The translations under genes were made by a program, and so were the position numbers. A stretch of DNA of 64,000 nt from Rhynchopus sp. YZ270_cl-10 (lineage: Eukaryota; Euglenozoa; Diplonemea; Diplonemida; Diplonemidae), in assembly GCA_964035575.1 (NCBI GenBank), contig OZ037882.1, positions 558,001 through 622,000 of the forward strand, read 5' to 3'. Of this stretch, positions 13,048-26,109 are shown piece after piece (position 1 is the first letter of the stretch; every line of letters begins with the position of its first letter). The notes beneath the pieces were generated by a model. That model searched no databases, was not told where the DNA came from, and saw only the letters and a program-made list of their open reading frames with translations.

Positions 13048-16000
13048 GCGTAAGAAACCAAACACAACGGTGCGTTTTATCGAGTGCGTTAGAAACCAAA
13101 CACAACGGTGCGTTTTATCGAGTGCGTAAGAAACCAAACACAACGGTGCGTTTTATCGAGTGCGTAAGAAACCAAACACAACGGTGCGTTTTATCGAGTG
13201 CGTAAGAAACCAAACACAACGGCGCGTTTTAAAGCGTGCGTTAGAAACCAAACACAACGGTGCGTTTTATCGAGTGCGTAAGAAACCAAACACAACGGTG
13301 CGTTTTATCGAGTGCGTAAGAAACCAAACACAACGGCGCGTTTTATCGAGTACATAAGAAACCAAACACAACGGTGCGTTTTAAAGCGTGCGTAAGAAAC
13401 CAAACACAACGGTGCGTTTTAAAGCGTGCGTTATAAACCAAACACAACTGCGCGTTTTAAAGCGTGCGTAAGAAACCAAACACAACGGCGCGTTTTGTCG
13501 AGTACATAAGAAACCAAACACAACGGTGCGTTTTATCGAGTGCGTAAGAAACCAAACACAACGGCGCGTTTTAAAGCGTGCGTAAGAAACCAAACACAAC
13601 GGTGCGTTTTATCGAGTGCGTTAGAAACCAAACACAACGGTGCGTTTTAAAGCGTGCGTAAGAAACCAAACACAACGGTGCGTTTTAGAGCGTGCGTAAG
13701 AAACCAAACACAACGGTGCGTTTTAAAGCGTGCGTAAGAAACCAAACACAACGGTGCGTTTTATCGAGTGCGTAAGAAACCAAACACAACGGTGCGTTTT
13801 ATCGAGTGCGTAAGAAACCAAACACAACGGCCCGTTTTAGAGCGTGCGTAAGAAACCAAACACAACGGTGCGTTTTATCGAGTACATAAGAAACCAAACA
13901 CAACGGTGCGTTTTATCTAGTGCGTAAGAAACCAAACACAACGGCCCGTTTTAGAGCGTGCGTAAGAAACCAAACACAACGGTGCGTTTTATCGAGTACA
14001 TAAGAAACCAAACACAACGGTGCGTTTTATCGAGTACATAAGAAACCAAACACAACGGTGCGTTTTATCGAGTACATAAGAAACCAAACACAACGGCCCG
14101 TTTTAGAGCGTGCGTAAGAAACCAAACACAACGGTGCGTTTTATCGAGTGCGTAAGAAACCAAACACAACGGTGCGTTTTATCTAGTGCGTAAGAAACCA
14201 AACACAACGGTGCGTTTTATCGAGTGCGTAAGAAACCAAACACAACGGTGCGTTATAAAGCGTGCGTAAGAAACCAAACACAACGGTGCGTTTTATCGAG
14301 TGCGTAAGAAACCAAACACAACGGTGCGTTTTATCGAGTGCGTAAGAAACCAAACACAACGGTGCGTTTTATCTAGTGCGTAAGAAACCAAACACAACGG
14401 TGCGTTTTATCGAGTGCGTAAGAAACCAAACACAACGGTGCGTTATAAAGCGTGCGTAAGAAACCAAACACAACGGTGCGTTTTATCTAGTGCGTAAGAA
14501 ACCAAACACAACGGTGCGTTTTATCGAGTGCGTAAGAAACCAAACACAACGGTGCGTTATAAAGCGTGCGTAAGAAACCAAACACAACGGTGCGTTTTAT
14601 CGAGTGCGTTAGAAACCAAACACAACGGTGCGTTTTATCGAGTGCGTTAGAAACCAAACACAACGGTGCGTTTTATCGAGTGCGTAAGAAACCAAACACA
14701 ACGGTGCGTTTTATCTAGTGCGTAAGAAACCAAACACAACGGTGCGTTTTATCGAGTGCGTAAGAAACCAAACACAACGGTGCGTTTTAAAGCGTGCGTA
14801 AGAAACCAAACACAACGGTGCGTTTTATCGAGTACATAAGAAACCAAACACAACGGTGCGTTTTATCGAGTGCGTTAGAAACCAAACACAACGGTGCGTT
14901 TTATCGAGTGCGTAAGAAACCAAACACAACGGTGCGTTTTATCGAGTGCGTAAGAAACCAAACACAACGGTGCGTTTTATCTAGTGCGTAAGAAACCAAA
15001 CACAACGGTGCGTTTTATCGAGTGCGTAAGAAACCAAACACAACGGTGCGTTATAAAGCGTGCGTTAGAAACCAAACACAACGGTGCGTTTTAAAGCGTG
15101 CGTAAGAAACCAAACACAACGGTGCGTTTTAAAGCGTGCGTAAGAAACCAAACACAACGGTGCGTTTTATCGAGTGCGTAAGAAACCAAACACAACGGTG
15201 CGTTATAAAGCGTGCGTAAGAAACCAAACACAACGGTGCGTTTTATCGAGTACATAAGAAACCAAACACAACGGTGCGTTTTATCGAGTGCGTTAGAAAC
15301 CAAACACAACGGTGCGTTTTATCGAGTGCGTTAGAAACCAAACACAACGGTGCGTTTTATCGAGTGCGTAAGAAACCAAACACAACGGTGCGTTTTATCT
15401 AGTGCGTAAGAAACCAAACACAACGGTGCGTTTTATCGAGTGCGTAAGAAACCAAACACAACGGTGCGTTTTAAAGCGTGCGTAAGAAACCAAACACAAC
15501 GGTGCGTTTTATCGAGTACATAAGAAACCAAACACAACGGTGCGTTTTATCGAGTGCGTTAGAAACCAAACACAACGGTGCGTTTTATCGAGTGCGTAAG
15601 AAACCAAACACAACGGTGCGTTTTATCTAGTGCGTAAGAAACCAAACACAACGGTGCGTTTTATCGAGTGCGTAAGAAACCAAACACAACGGTGCGTTAT
15701 AAAGCGTGCGTTAGAAACCAAACACAACGGTGCGTTTTAAAGCGTGCGTAAGAAACCAAACACAACGGTGCGTTTTAAAGCGTGCGTAAGAAACCAAACA
15801 CAACGGTGCGTTTTAGAGCGTGCGTAAGAAACCAAACACAACGGCGCGTTTTAAAGCGTGCGTAAGAAACCAAACACAACGGTGCGTTTTAAAGCGTGCG
15901 TAAGAAACCAAACACAACGGTGCGTTTTAAAGCGTGCGTAAGAAACCAAACACAACGGCGCGTTTTAAAGCGTGCGTAAGAAACCAAACACAACGGTGCG

Positions 16001-17272
16001 TTTTAAAGCGTGCGTAATAAACCAAACACAACGGCGCGTTTTAAAGCGTGCGTTAGAAACCAAACACAACGGCGCGTTTTTAAGAGTGCGTTAGAAACCA
16101 AACACAACGGCCCGTTTTAGAGCGTGCGTTAGAAACCAAACACAACGGTGCGTTTTATCGAGTGCGTTAGAAACCAAACACAACGGTGCGTTTTATCGAG
16201 TGCGTTAGAAACCAAACACAACTGCGCGTTTTAAAGCGTGCGTAAGAAACCAAACACAACGGCGGGTTTTTTCGAGTACATAAGAAACCAAACACAACGG
16301 TGCGTTTTAAAGCGTGCGTAAGAAACCAAACACAACGGTGCGTTTTAAAGCGTGCGTTAGAAACCAAACACAACGGTGCGTTTTAAAGCGTGCGTTATAA
16401 ACCAAACACAACTGCGCGTTTTAAAGCGTGCGTAAGAAACCAAACACAACGGCGCGTTTTGTCGAGTACATAAGAAACCAAACACAACGGTGCGTTTTAT
16501 CGAGTGCGTAAGAAACCAAACACAACGGCGCGTTTTAAAGCGTGCGTAAGAAACCAAACACAACGGTGCGTTTTATCGAGTGCGTTAGAAACCAAACACA
16601 ACGGTGCGTTTTAAAGCGTGCGTAAGAAACCAAACACAACGGTGCGTTTTAGAGCGTGCGTAAGAAACCAAACACAACGGTGCGTTTTAAAGCGTGCGTA
16701 AGAAACCAAACACAACGGTGCGTTTTATCGAGTGCGTAAGAAACCAAACACAACGGTGCGTTTTATCGAGTGCGTAAGAAACCAAACACAACGGTGCGTT
16801 TTAAAGAGTGCATTAGAAACAAAACACAACGGCCCGTTTTAGAGCGTGCGTAAGAAACCAAACACAACGGTGCGTTTTATCGAGTACATAAGAAACCAAA
16901 CACAACGGTGCGTTTTATCGAGTGCGTAAGAAACCAAACACAACGGTGCGTTTTAAAGCGTGCGTAAGAAACCAAACACAACGGTGCGTTTTAGAGCGTG
17001 CGTAAGAAACCAAACACAACTGCGCGTTTTAAAGCGTGCGTTAGAAACCAAACACAACGGTGCGTTTTAAAGAGTGCGTTAGAAACCAAACACAACGGTG
17101 CGTTTTAAAGCGTGCGTAAGAAACCAAACACAACGGCGCGTTTTAAAGCGTGCGGAAGAAACCAAACACAACGGTGCGTTTTATCGAGTGCGTTAGAAAC
17201 CAAACACAACGGTGCGTTTTAAAGCGTGCGTTATAAACCAAACACAACTGCGCGTTTTAAAGCGTGCGTAAG
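13048..17272. repeat. 38-bp satellite, block 4
   Basis: Continuous 38-bp units. The first part copies block 3. A short segment near 16083 has TTTTTAAGAGTGCG and another at 16261 has GGCGGGTTTTTTCGAG, small private variants useful as markers for unit tracking. Confidence 0.96.
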
Positions 17273-17658
17273 CAAGGCTCTGATGAGGCCCAGGCCTCCC
17301 GGCCGGGAGGCCCGGCCTCCCAGGCCTCCCGGCCTCCCAAAAAAAAATTTTTTTTTTCGACATCACAAAATTTTTCACCAAAAAAAAAAAGAAATTTTTT
17401 TTTTGGGAGTGGGCGATTTCGGAAAAAAAAATCCAAAAAAAAAAATCCAAAAAAAACCATCACAGACGGTCCAGTAGCGACGTAAGCAAAATCCATATTT
17501 TTTTGCCGAATTTTGCTAAGTACCCGAAAATTTTTCCTAAGGAAAAAAAAAAAAAGTTCCGCAGATGTCACCGGAAAAAAAATTTTTTTTTTGGGAGGCC
17601 GGGAGGCCTGGGAGGCCGGGCCTCCCGGCCGGGAGGCCTGGGCCTCATCAGAGCCTTG
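17273..17658. mobile_element. Family A TIR element, copy 4
   Basis: 386 bp, same arms and core as copies 2 and 3, flanked by GCGTAAG on both sides and by the same satellite context on the left (TTATAAACC unit, then a CTGCGCG unit). Confidence 0.9.
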
Positions 17659-20600
17659 GCGTAAGAAACCAAACACAACGGTGCGTTTTATCGAGTGCGT
17701 TAGAAACCAAACACAACGGTGCGTTTTATCGAGTGCGTAAGAAACCAAACACAACGGTGCGTTTTATCGAGTGCGTAAGAAACCAAACACAACGGTGCGT
17801 TTTATCGAGTGCGTAAGAAACCAAACACAACGGCGCGTTTTATCGAGTACATAAGAAACCAAACACAACGGTGCGTTTTAAAGCGTGCGTAAGAAACCAA
17901 ACACAACGGTGCGTTTTAAAGCGTGCGTTATAAACCAAACACAACTGCGCGTTTTAAAGCGTGCGTAAGAAACCAAACACAACGGCGCGTTTTAAAGCGT
18001 GCGTTAGAAACCAAACACAACGGTGCGTTTTATCGAGTGCGTAAGAAACCAAACACAACGGTGCGTTTTATCGAGTGCGTAAGAAACCAAACACAACGGC
18101 GCGTTTTATCGAGTACATAAGAAACCAAACACAACGGTGCGTTTTAAAGCGTGCGTAAGAAACCAAACACAACGGTGCGTTTTAAAGCGTGCGTTATAAA
18201 CCAAACACAACTGCGCGTTTTAAAGCGTGCGTAAGAAACCAAACACAACGGCGCGTTTTGTCGAGTACATAAGAAACCAAACACAACGGTGCGTTTTATC
18301 GAGTGCGTAAGAAACCAAACACAACGGCGCGTTTTAAAGCGTGCGTAAGAAACCAAACACAACGGTGCGTTTTATCGAGTGCGTTAGAAACCAAACACAA
18401 CGGTGCGTTTTAAAGCGTGCGTAAGAAACCAAACACAACGGTGCGTTTTAGAGCGTGCGTAAGAAACCAAACACAACGGTGCGTTTTAAAGCGTGCGTAA
18501 GAAACCAAACACAACGGTGCGTTTTATCGAGTGCGTAAGAAACCAAACACAACGGTGCGTTTTATCGAGTGCGTAAGAAACCAAACACAACGGCCCGTTT
18601 TAGAGCGTGCGTAAGAAACCAAACACAACGGTGCGTTTTATCGAGTACATAAGAAACCAAACACAACGGTGCGTTTTATCTAGTGCGTAAGAAACCAAAC
18701 ACAACGGCCCGTTTTAGAGCGTGCGTAAGAAACCAAACACAACGGTGCGTTTTATCGAGTACATAAGAAACCAAACACAACGGTGCGTTTTATCGAGTAC
18801 ATAAGAAACCAAACACAACGGTGCGTTTTATCGAGTACATAAGAAACCAAACACAACGGCCCGTTTTAGAGCGTGCGTAAGAAACCAAACACAACGGTGC
18901 GTTTTATCGAGTGCGTAAGAAACCAAACACAACGGCCCGTTTTAGAGCGTGCGTAAGAAACCAAACACAACGGTGCGTTTTATCGAGTACATAAGAAACC
19001 AAACACAACGGTGCGTTTTATCGAGTACATAAGAAACCAAACACAACGGTGCGTTTTATCGAGTACATAAGAAACCAAACACAACGGCCCGTTTTAGAGC
19101 GTGCGTAAGAAACCAAACACAACGGTGCGTTTTATCGAGTGCGTAAGAAACCAAACACAACGGTGCGTTTTATCTAGTGCGTAAGAAACCAAACACAACG
19201 GTGCGTTTTATCGAGTGCGTAAGAAACCAAACACAACGGTGCGTTATAAAGCGTGCGTAAGAAACCAAACACAACGGTGCGTTTTATCGAGTGCGTAAGA
19301 AACCAAACACAACGGTGCGTTTTATCGAGTGCGTAAGAAACCAAACACAACGGTGCGTTTTATCTAGTGCGTAAGAAACCAAACACAACGGTGCGTTTTA
19401 TCGAGTGCGTAAGAAACCAAACACAACGGTGCGTTATAAAGCGTGCGTAAGAAACCAAACACAACGGTGCGTTTTATCGAGTACATAAGAAACCAAACAC
19501 AACGGTGCGTTTTATCGAGTGCGTTAGAAACCAAACACAACGGTGCGTTTTATCGAGTGCGTTAGAAACCAAACACAACGGTGCGTTTTATCGAGTGCGT
19601 AAGAAACCAAACACAACGGTGCGTTTTATCTAGTGCGTAAGAAACCAAACACAACGGTGCGTTTTATCGAGTGCGTAAGAAACCAAACACAACGGTGCGT
19701 TTTAAAGCGTGCGTAAGAAACCAAACACAACGGTGCGTTTTATCGAGTACATAAGAAACCAAACACAACGGTGCGTTTTATCGAGTGCGTTAGAAACCAA
19801 ACACAACGGTGCGTTTTATCGAGTGCGTAAGAAACCAAACACAACGGTGCGTTTTATCTAGTGCGTAAGAAACCAAACACAACGGTGCGTTTTATCTAGT
19901 GCGTAAGAAACCAAACACAACGGTGCGTTTTATCGAGTGCGTAAGAAACCAAACACAACGGTGCGTTATAAAGCGTGCGTTAGAAACCAAACACAACGGT
20001 GCGTTTTAAAGCGTGCGTAAGAAACCAAACACAACGGTGCGTTTTAAAGCGTGCGTAAGAAACCAAACACAACGGTGCGTTTTATCGAGTGCGTAAGAAA
20101 CCAAACACAACGGTGCGTTATAAAGCGTGCGTAAGAAACCAAACACAACGGTGCGTTTTAAAGCGTGCGTTAGAAACCAAACACAACGGTGCGTTTTATC
20201 GAGTGCGTAAGAAACCAAACACAACGGTGCGTTTTATCTAGTGCGTAAGAAACCAAACACAACGGTGCGTTTTATCGAGTGCGTAAGAAACCAAACACAA
20301 CGGTGCGTTTTAAAGCGTGCGTAAGAAACCAAACACAACGGTGCGTTTTATCGAGTACATAAGAAACCAAACACAACGGTGCGTTTTATCGAGTGCGTTA
20401 GAAACCAAACACAACGGTGCGTTTTATCGAGTGCGTAAGAAACCAAACACAACGGTGCGTTTTATCGAGTGCGTAAGAAACCAAACACAACGGTGCGTTT
20501 TATCTAGTGCGTAAGAAACCAAACACAACGGTGCGTTTTATCGAGTGCGTAAGAAACCAAACACAACGGTGCGTTATAAAGCGTGCGTTAGAAACCAAAC

Positions 20601-23600
20601 ACAACGGTGCGTTTTAAAGCGTGCGTAAGAAACCAAACACAACGGTGCGTTTTAAAGCGTGCGTAAGAAACCAAACACAACGGTGCGTTTTAGAGCATGC
20701 GTAAGAAACCAAACACAACGGCGCGTTTTAAAGCGTGCGTAAGAAACCAAACACAACGGTGCGTTTTAAAGCGTGCGTAAGAAACCAAACACAACGGCGC
20801 GTTTTAAAGCGTGCGTAAGAAACCAAACACAACGGTGCGTTTTAAAGCGTGCGTAATAAACCAAACACAACGGCGCGTTTTAAAGCGTGCGTTAGAAACC
20901 AAACACAACGGCGCGTTTTTAAGAGTGCGTTAGAAACCAAACACAACGGCCCGTTTTAGAGCGTGCGTTAGAAACCAAACACAACGGTGCGTTTTATCGA
21001 GTGCGTTAGAAACCAAACACAACGGTGCGTTTTATCGAGTGCGTTAGAAACCAAACACAACTGCGCGTTTTAAAGCGTGCGTAAGAAACCAAACACAACG
21101 GCGCGTTTTATCGAGTACATAAGAAACCAAACACAACGGTGCGTTTTAAAGCGTGCGTAAGAAACCAAACACAACGGTGCGTTTTAAAGCGTGCGTTATA
21201 AACCAAACACAACTGCGCGTTTTAAAGCGTGCGTAAGAAACCAAACACAACGGCGCGTTTTGTCGAGTACATAAGAAACCAAACACAACGGTGCGTTTTA
21301 TCGAGTGCGTAAGAAACCAAACACAACGGCGCGTTTTAAAGCGTGCGTAAGAAACCAAACACAACGGTGCGTTTTATCGAGTGCGTTAGAAACCAAACAC
21401 AACGGTGCGTTTTAAAGCGTGCGTAAGAAACCAAACATAACGGTGCGTTTTAGAGCGTGCGTAAGAAACCAAACACAACGGTGCGTTTTAAAGCGTGCGT
21501 AAGAAACCAAACACAACGGTGCGTTTTATCGAGTGCGTAAGAAACCAAACACAACGGTGCGTTTTATCGAGTGCGTAAGAAACCAAACACAACGGTGCGT
21601 TTTAAAGAGTGCATTAGAAACAAAACACAACGGCCCGTTTTAGAGCGTGCGTAAGAAACCAAACACAACGGTGCGTTTTATCGAGTACATAAGAAACCAA
21701 ACACAACGGTGCGTTTTATCGAGTGCGTTAGAAACCAAACACAACGGTGCGTTTTATCTAGTGCGTAAGAAACCAAACACAACGGTGCGTTTTATCGAGT
21801 GCGTAAGAAACCAAACACAACGGCGCGTTTTAAAGCGTGCGTAAGAAACCAAACACAACGGTGGGTTTTATCGAGTGCGTTAGAAACCAAACACAACGGT
21901 GCGTTTTAAAGCGTGCGTAAGAAACCAAACACAACGGCGCGTTTTACAGCGTGCGTAAGAAACCAAACACAACGGTGCGATTTAAAGCGTGCGTAAGAAA
22001 CCAAACACAACGGCGCGTTTTATCGAGTGCGTAAGAAACCAAACACAACGGCGCGTTTTAAAGCGTGCGTTAGAAACCAAACACAACGGCGCGTTTTAAA
22101 GCGTGCGTAAGAAACCAAACACAACGGTGCGTTTTATCGAGTGCGCTAGAAACCAAACACAACGGCGCGTTTTATCGAGTGCGTTAGAAACCAAACACAA
22201 CGGTGCGTTTTAAAGCGTGCGTAAGAAACCAAACACAACGGTGCGTTTTATCGAGTGCGTAAGAAACCAAACACAACGGCGCGTTTTAAAGCGTGCGTAA
22301 GAAACCAAACACAACGGTGCGTTTTATCGAGTGCGTTAGAAACCAAACACAACGGTGCGTTTTAGAGCGTGCGTAAGAAACCAAACACAACGGTGCGTTT
22401 TAAAGCGTGCGTAAGAAACCAAACACAACGGTGCGTTTTAAAGAGTGCGTTAGAAACCAAACACAACGGTGCGTTTTAAAGCGTGCGTAAGAAACCAAAC
22501 ACAACGGTGCGTTTTAAAGAGTGCGTTAGAAACCAAACACAACGGTGCGTTTTAAAGCGTGCGTAAGAAACCAAACACAACGGCGCGTTTTAAAGCGTGC
22601 CTTAGAAACCAAAACACAACGGTGCTTTTTATCGAGTGCGTTAGAAACCAAACACAACGGTGCGTTTTATCGAGTGCGTAAGAAACCAAACACAACGGCG
22701 CGTTTTAAAGCGTGCGTTAGAAACCAAAACACAACGGTGCGTTTTATCGAGTGCGTAAGAAACCAAACACAACGGTGCGTTTTATCGAGTGCGTAAGAAA
22801 CCAAACACAACGGCGCGTTTTAAAGCGTGCGTAAGAAACCAAACACAACGGTGCGTTTTATCGAGTGCGTTAGAAACCAAACACAACGGTGCGTTTTAGA
22901 GCGTGCGTAAGAAACCAAACACAACGGTGCGTTTTAAAGCGTGCGTAAGAAACCAAACACAACGGTGCGTTTTAAAGAGTGCGTTAGAAACCAAACACAA
23001 CGGTGCGTTTTAAAGCGTGCGTAAGAAACCAAACACAACGGCGCGTTTTAAAGCGTGCGGAAGAAACCAAACACAACGGTGCGTTTTATCGAGTGCGTTA
23101 GAAACCAAACACAACGGTGCGTTTTAAAGCGTGCGTAAGAAACCAAACACAACGGTGCGTTTTATCGAGTGCGTTAGAAACCAAACACAACGGTGCGTTT
23201 TAAAGCGTGCGTAAGAAACCAAACACAACGGTGCGTTTTATCGAGTGCGTAAGAAACCAAACACAACGGCGCGTTTTAAAGCGTGCGTAAGAAACCAAAC
23301 ACAACGGCGCGTTTTAAAGCGTGCGTTAGAAACCAAACACAACGGTGCGTTTTAAAGAGTGCATTAGAAACCAAACACAACGTCGCGTTTTAAAGCGTGC
23401 GTTAGAAACCAAACACAACGGTGCGTTTTAAAGAGTGCATTAGAAACAAAACACAACGGCCCGTTTTAGAGCGTGCGTAAGAAACCAAACACAACGGCGC
23501 GTTTTAAAGCGTGCGTTAGAAACCAAACACAACGGTGCGTTTTAAAGAGTGCATTAGAAACCAAACACAACGGCCCGTTTTAGAGCGTGCGTAAGAAACC

Positions 23601-25723
23601 AAACACAACTGCGCGTTTTAAAGCGTGCGTTAGAAACCAAACACAACGGTGCGTTTTAAAGAGTGCGTTAGAAACCAAACACAACGGTGCGTTTTAAAGC
23701 GTGCGTAAGAAACCAAACACAACGGCGCGTTTTAAAGCGTGCGGAAGAAACCAAACACAACGGTGCGTTTTATCGAGTGCGTTAGAAACCAAACACAACG
23801 GTGCGTTTTAAAGCGTGCGTTATAAACCAAACACAACGGTGCGTTTTATCGAGTGCGTTAGAAACCAAACACAACGGTGCGTTTTAAAGAGTGCGTTAGA
23901 AACCAAACACAACGGTGCGTTTTAAAGCGTGCGTAAGAAACCAAACACAACGGCGCGTTTTAAAGCGTGCGGAAGAAACCAAACACAACGGTGCGTTTTA
24001 TCGAGTGCGTTAGAAACCAAACACAACGGTGCGTTTTAAAGCGTGCGTTATAAACCAAACACAACGGTGCGTTTTATCGAGTGCGTTAGAAACCAAACAC
24101 AACGGTGCGTTTTAAAGAGTGCGTTAGAAACCAAACACAACGGTGCGTTTTAAAGCGTGCGTAAGAAACCAAACACAACGGCGCGTTTTAAAGCGTGCGG
24201 AAGAAACCAAACACAACGGTGCGTTTTATCGAGTGCGTTAGAAACCAAACACAACGGTGCGTTTTAAAGCGTGCGTAAGAAACCAAACACAACGGTGCGT
24301 TTTAGAGCGTGCGTAAGAAACCAAACACAACGGCGCGTTTTAAAGCGTGCGTAAGAAACCAAACACAACGGCGCGTTTTAAAGCGTGCGTTAGAAACCAA
24401 ACACAACGGCGCGTTTTAAAGCGTGCGGAAGAAACCAAACACAACGGTGCGTTTTATCGAGTGCGTTAGAAACCAAACACAACGGTGCGTTTTAAAGAGT
24501 GCGTTAGAAACCAAACACAACGGTGCGTTTTAAAGCGTGCGTAAGAAACCAAACACAACGGCGCGTTTTAAAGCGTGCGTTAGAAACCAAACACAACGGT
24601 GCGTTTTATCGAGTGCGTTAGAAACCAAACACAACTGCGCGTTTTAAAGCGTGCGTAAGAAACCAAACACAACGGCGCGTTTTATCGAGTACATAAGAAA
24701 CCAAACACAACGGTGCGTTTTATCGAGTGCGTTAGAAACCAAACACAACGGTGCGTTTTATCGAGTGCGTAAGAAACCAAACACAACGGTGCGTTTTATC
24801 GAGTGCGTAAGAAACCAAACACAACGGTGCGTTTTATCGAGTGCGTAAGAAACCAAACACAACGGCGCGTTTTAAAGCGTGCGTAAGAAACCAAACACAA
24901 CGGTGCGTTTTATCGAGTGCGTTAGAAACCAAACACAACGGTGCGTTTTAAAGCGTGCGTAAGAAACCAAACACAACGGCGCGTTTTAAAGCGTGCGTTA
25001 GAAACCAAACACAACGGTGCGTTTTAAAGAGTGCATTAGAAACCAAACACAACGGCGCGTTTTAAAGCGTGCGTTAGAAACCAAACACAACGGTGCGTTT
25101 TAAAGAGTGCATTAGAAACCAAACACAACGGCCCGTTTTAGAGCGTGCGTAAGAAACCAAACACAACTGCGCGTTTTAAAGCGTGCGTGAGAAACCAAAC
25201 ACAACGGCGCGTTTTATCGAGTACATAAGAAACCAAACACAACGGTGCGTTTTATCGAGTGCGTTAGAAACCAAACACAACGGTGCGTTTTAAAGCGTGC
25301 GTAAGAAACCAAACACAACGGCGCGTTTTAAAGCGTGCGGAAGAAACCAAACACAACGGTGCGTTTTATCGAGTGCGTAAGAAACCAAACACAACGGTGC
25401 GTTTTAAAGAGTGCATTAGAAACAAAACACAACGGCCCGTTTTAGAGCGTGCGTAAGAAACCAAACACAACGGCGCGTTTTAAAGCGTGCGTTAGAAACC
25501 AAACACAACGGTGCGTTTTAAAGAGTGCATTAGAAACCAAACACAACGGCCCGTTTTAGAGCGTGCGTAAGAAACCAAACACAACTGCGCGTTTTAAAGC
25601 GTGCGTTAGAAACCAAACACAACGGTGCGTTTTAAAGAGTGCGTTAGAAACCAAACACAACGGTGCGTTTTAAAGCGTGCGTTATAAACCAAACACAACT
25701 GCGCGTTTTAAAGCGTGCGTAAG
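17659..25723. repeat. 38-bp satellite, block 5 (longest)
   Basis: About 8.1 kb of 38-bp units without an inserted element. Segment copies seen elsewhere recur here (for example 18144-18362 matches 9112-9330, and 21146-21364 lacks the neighbouring element). The part near 22570-24850 resembles block 1 (1790-4600), including rare 39-bp units with an extra A in AACCAAAACACAACGG. Confidence 0.96.
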
Positions 25724-26109
25724 CAAGGCTCTTATGAGGCCCAGGCCTCCCGGCCGGGAGGCCCGGCCTCCCAGGCCTCCCGGCCTCCCAAAAAAAAATT
25801 TTTTTTTTCGACATCACAAAATTTTTCACCAAAAAAAAAAAAAAATTTTTTTTTTGGGAGTGGGCGATTTCGGAAAAAAAAATCCAAAAAAAAAAATCCA
25901 AAAAAAACCATCACAGACGGTCCAGTAGCGACGTAAGCAAAATCCATATTTTTTTGCCGAATTTTGCTAAGTACCCGAAAATTTTTCCTAAGGAAAAAAA
26001 AAAAAAGTTCCGCAGATGTCACCGGAAAAAAAATTTTTTTTTTGGGAGGCCGGGAGGCCTGGGAGGCCGGGCCTCCCGGCCGGGAGGCCTGGGCCTCATC
26101 AGAGCCTTG
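25724..26109. mobile_element. Family A TIR element, copy 5
   Basis: 386 bp, flanked by GCGTAAG. The left terminus has CTTATGAGG as in the copy at 5575, so its left arm no longer matches its right arm (CCTCATCAGAG) at that base. This links block 5's right part to block 1 by descent. Confidence 0.9.

Noticed and set aside
8393-26109. Independent insertion of family A copies 2-4 at a favoured satellite site
   Set aside because: Long identical satellite-unit order on both sides is better explained by higher-order duplication.
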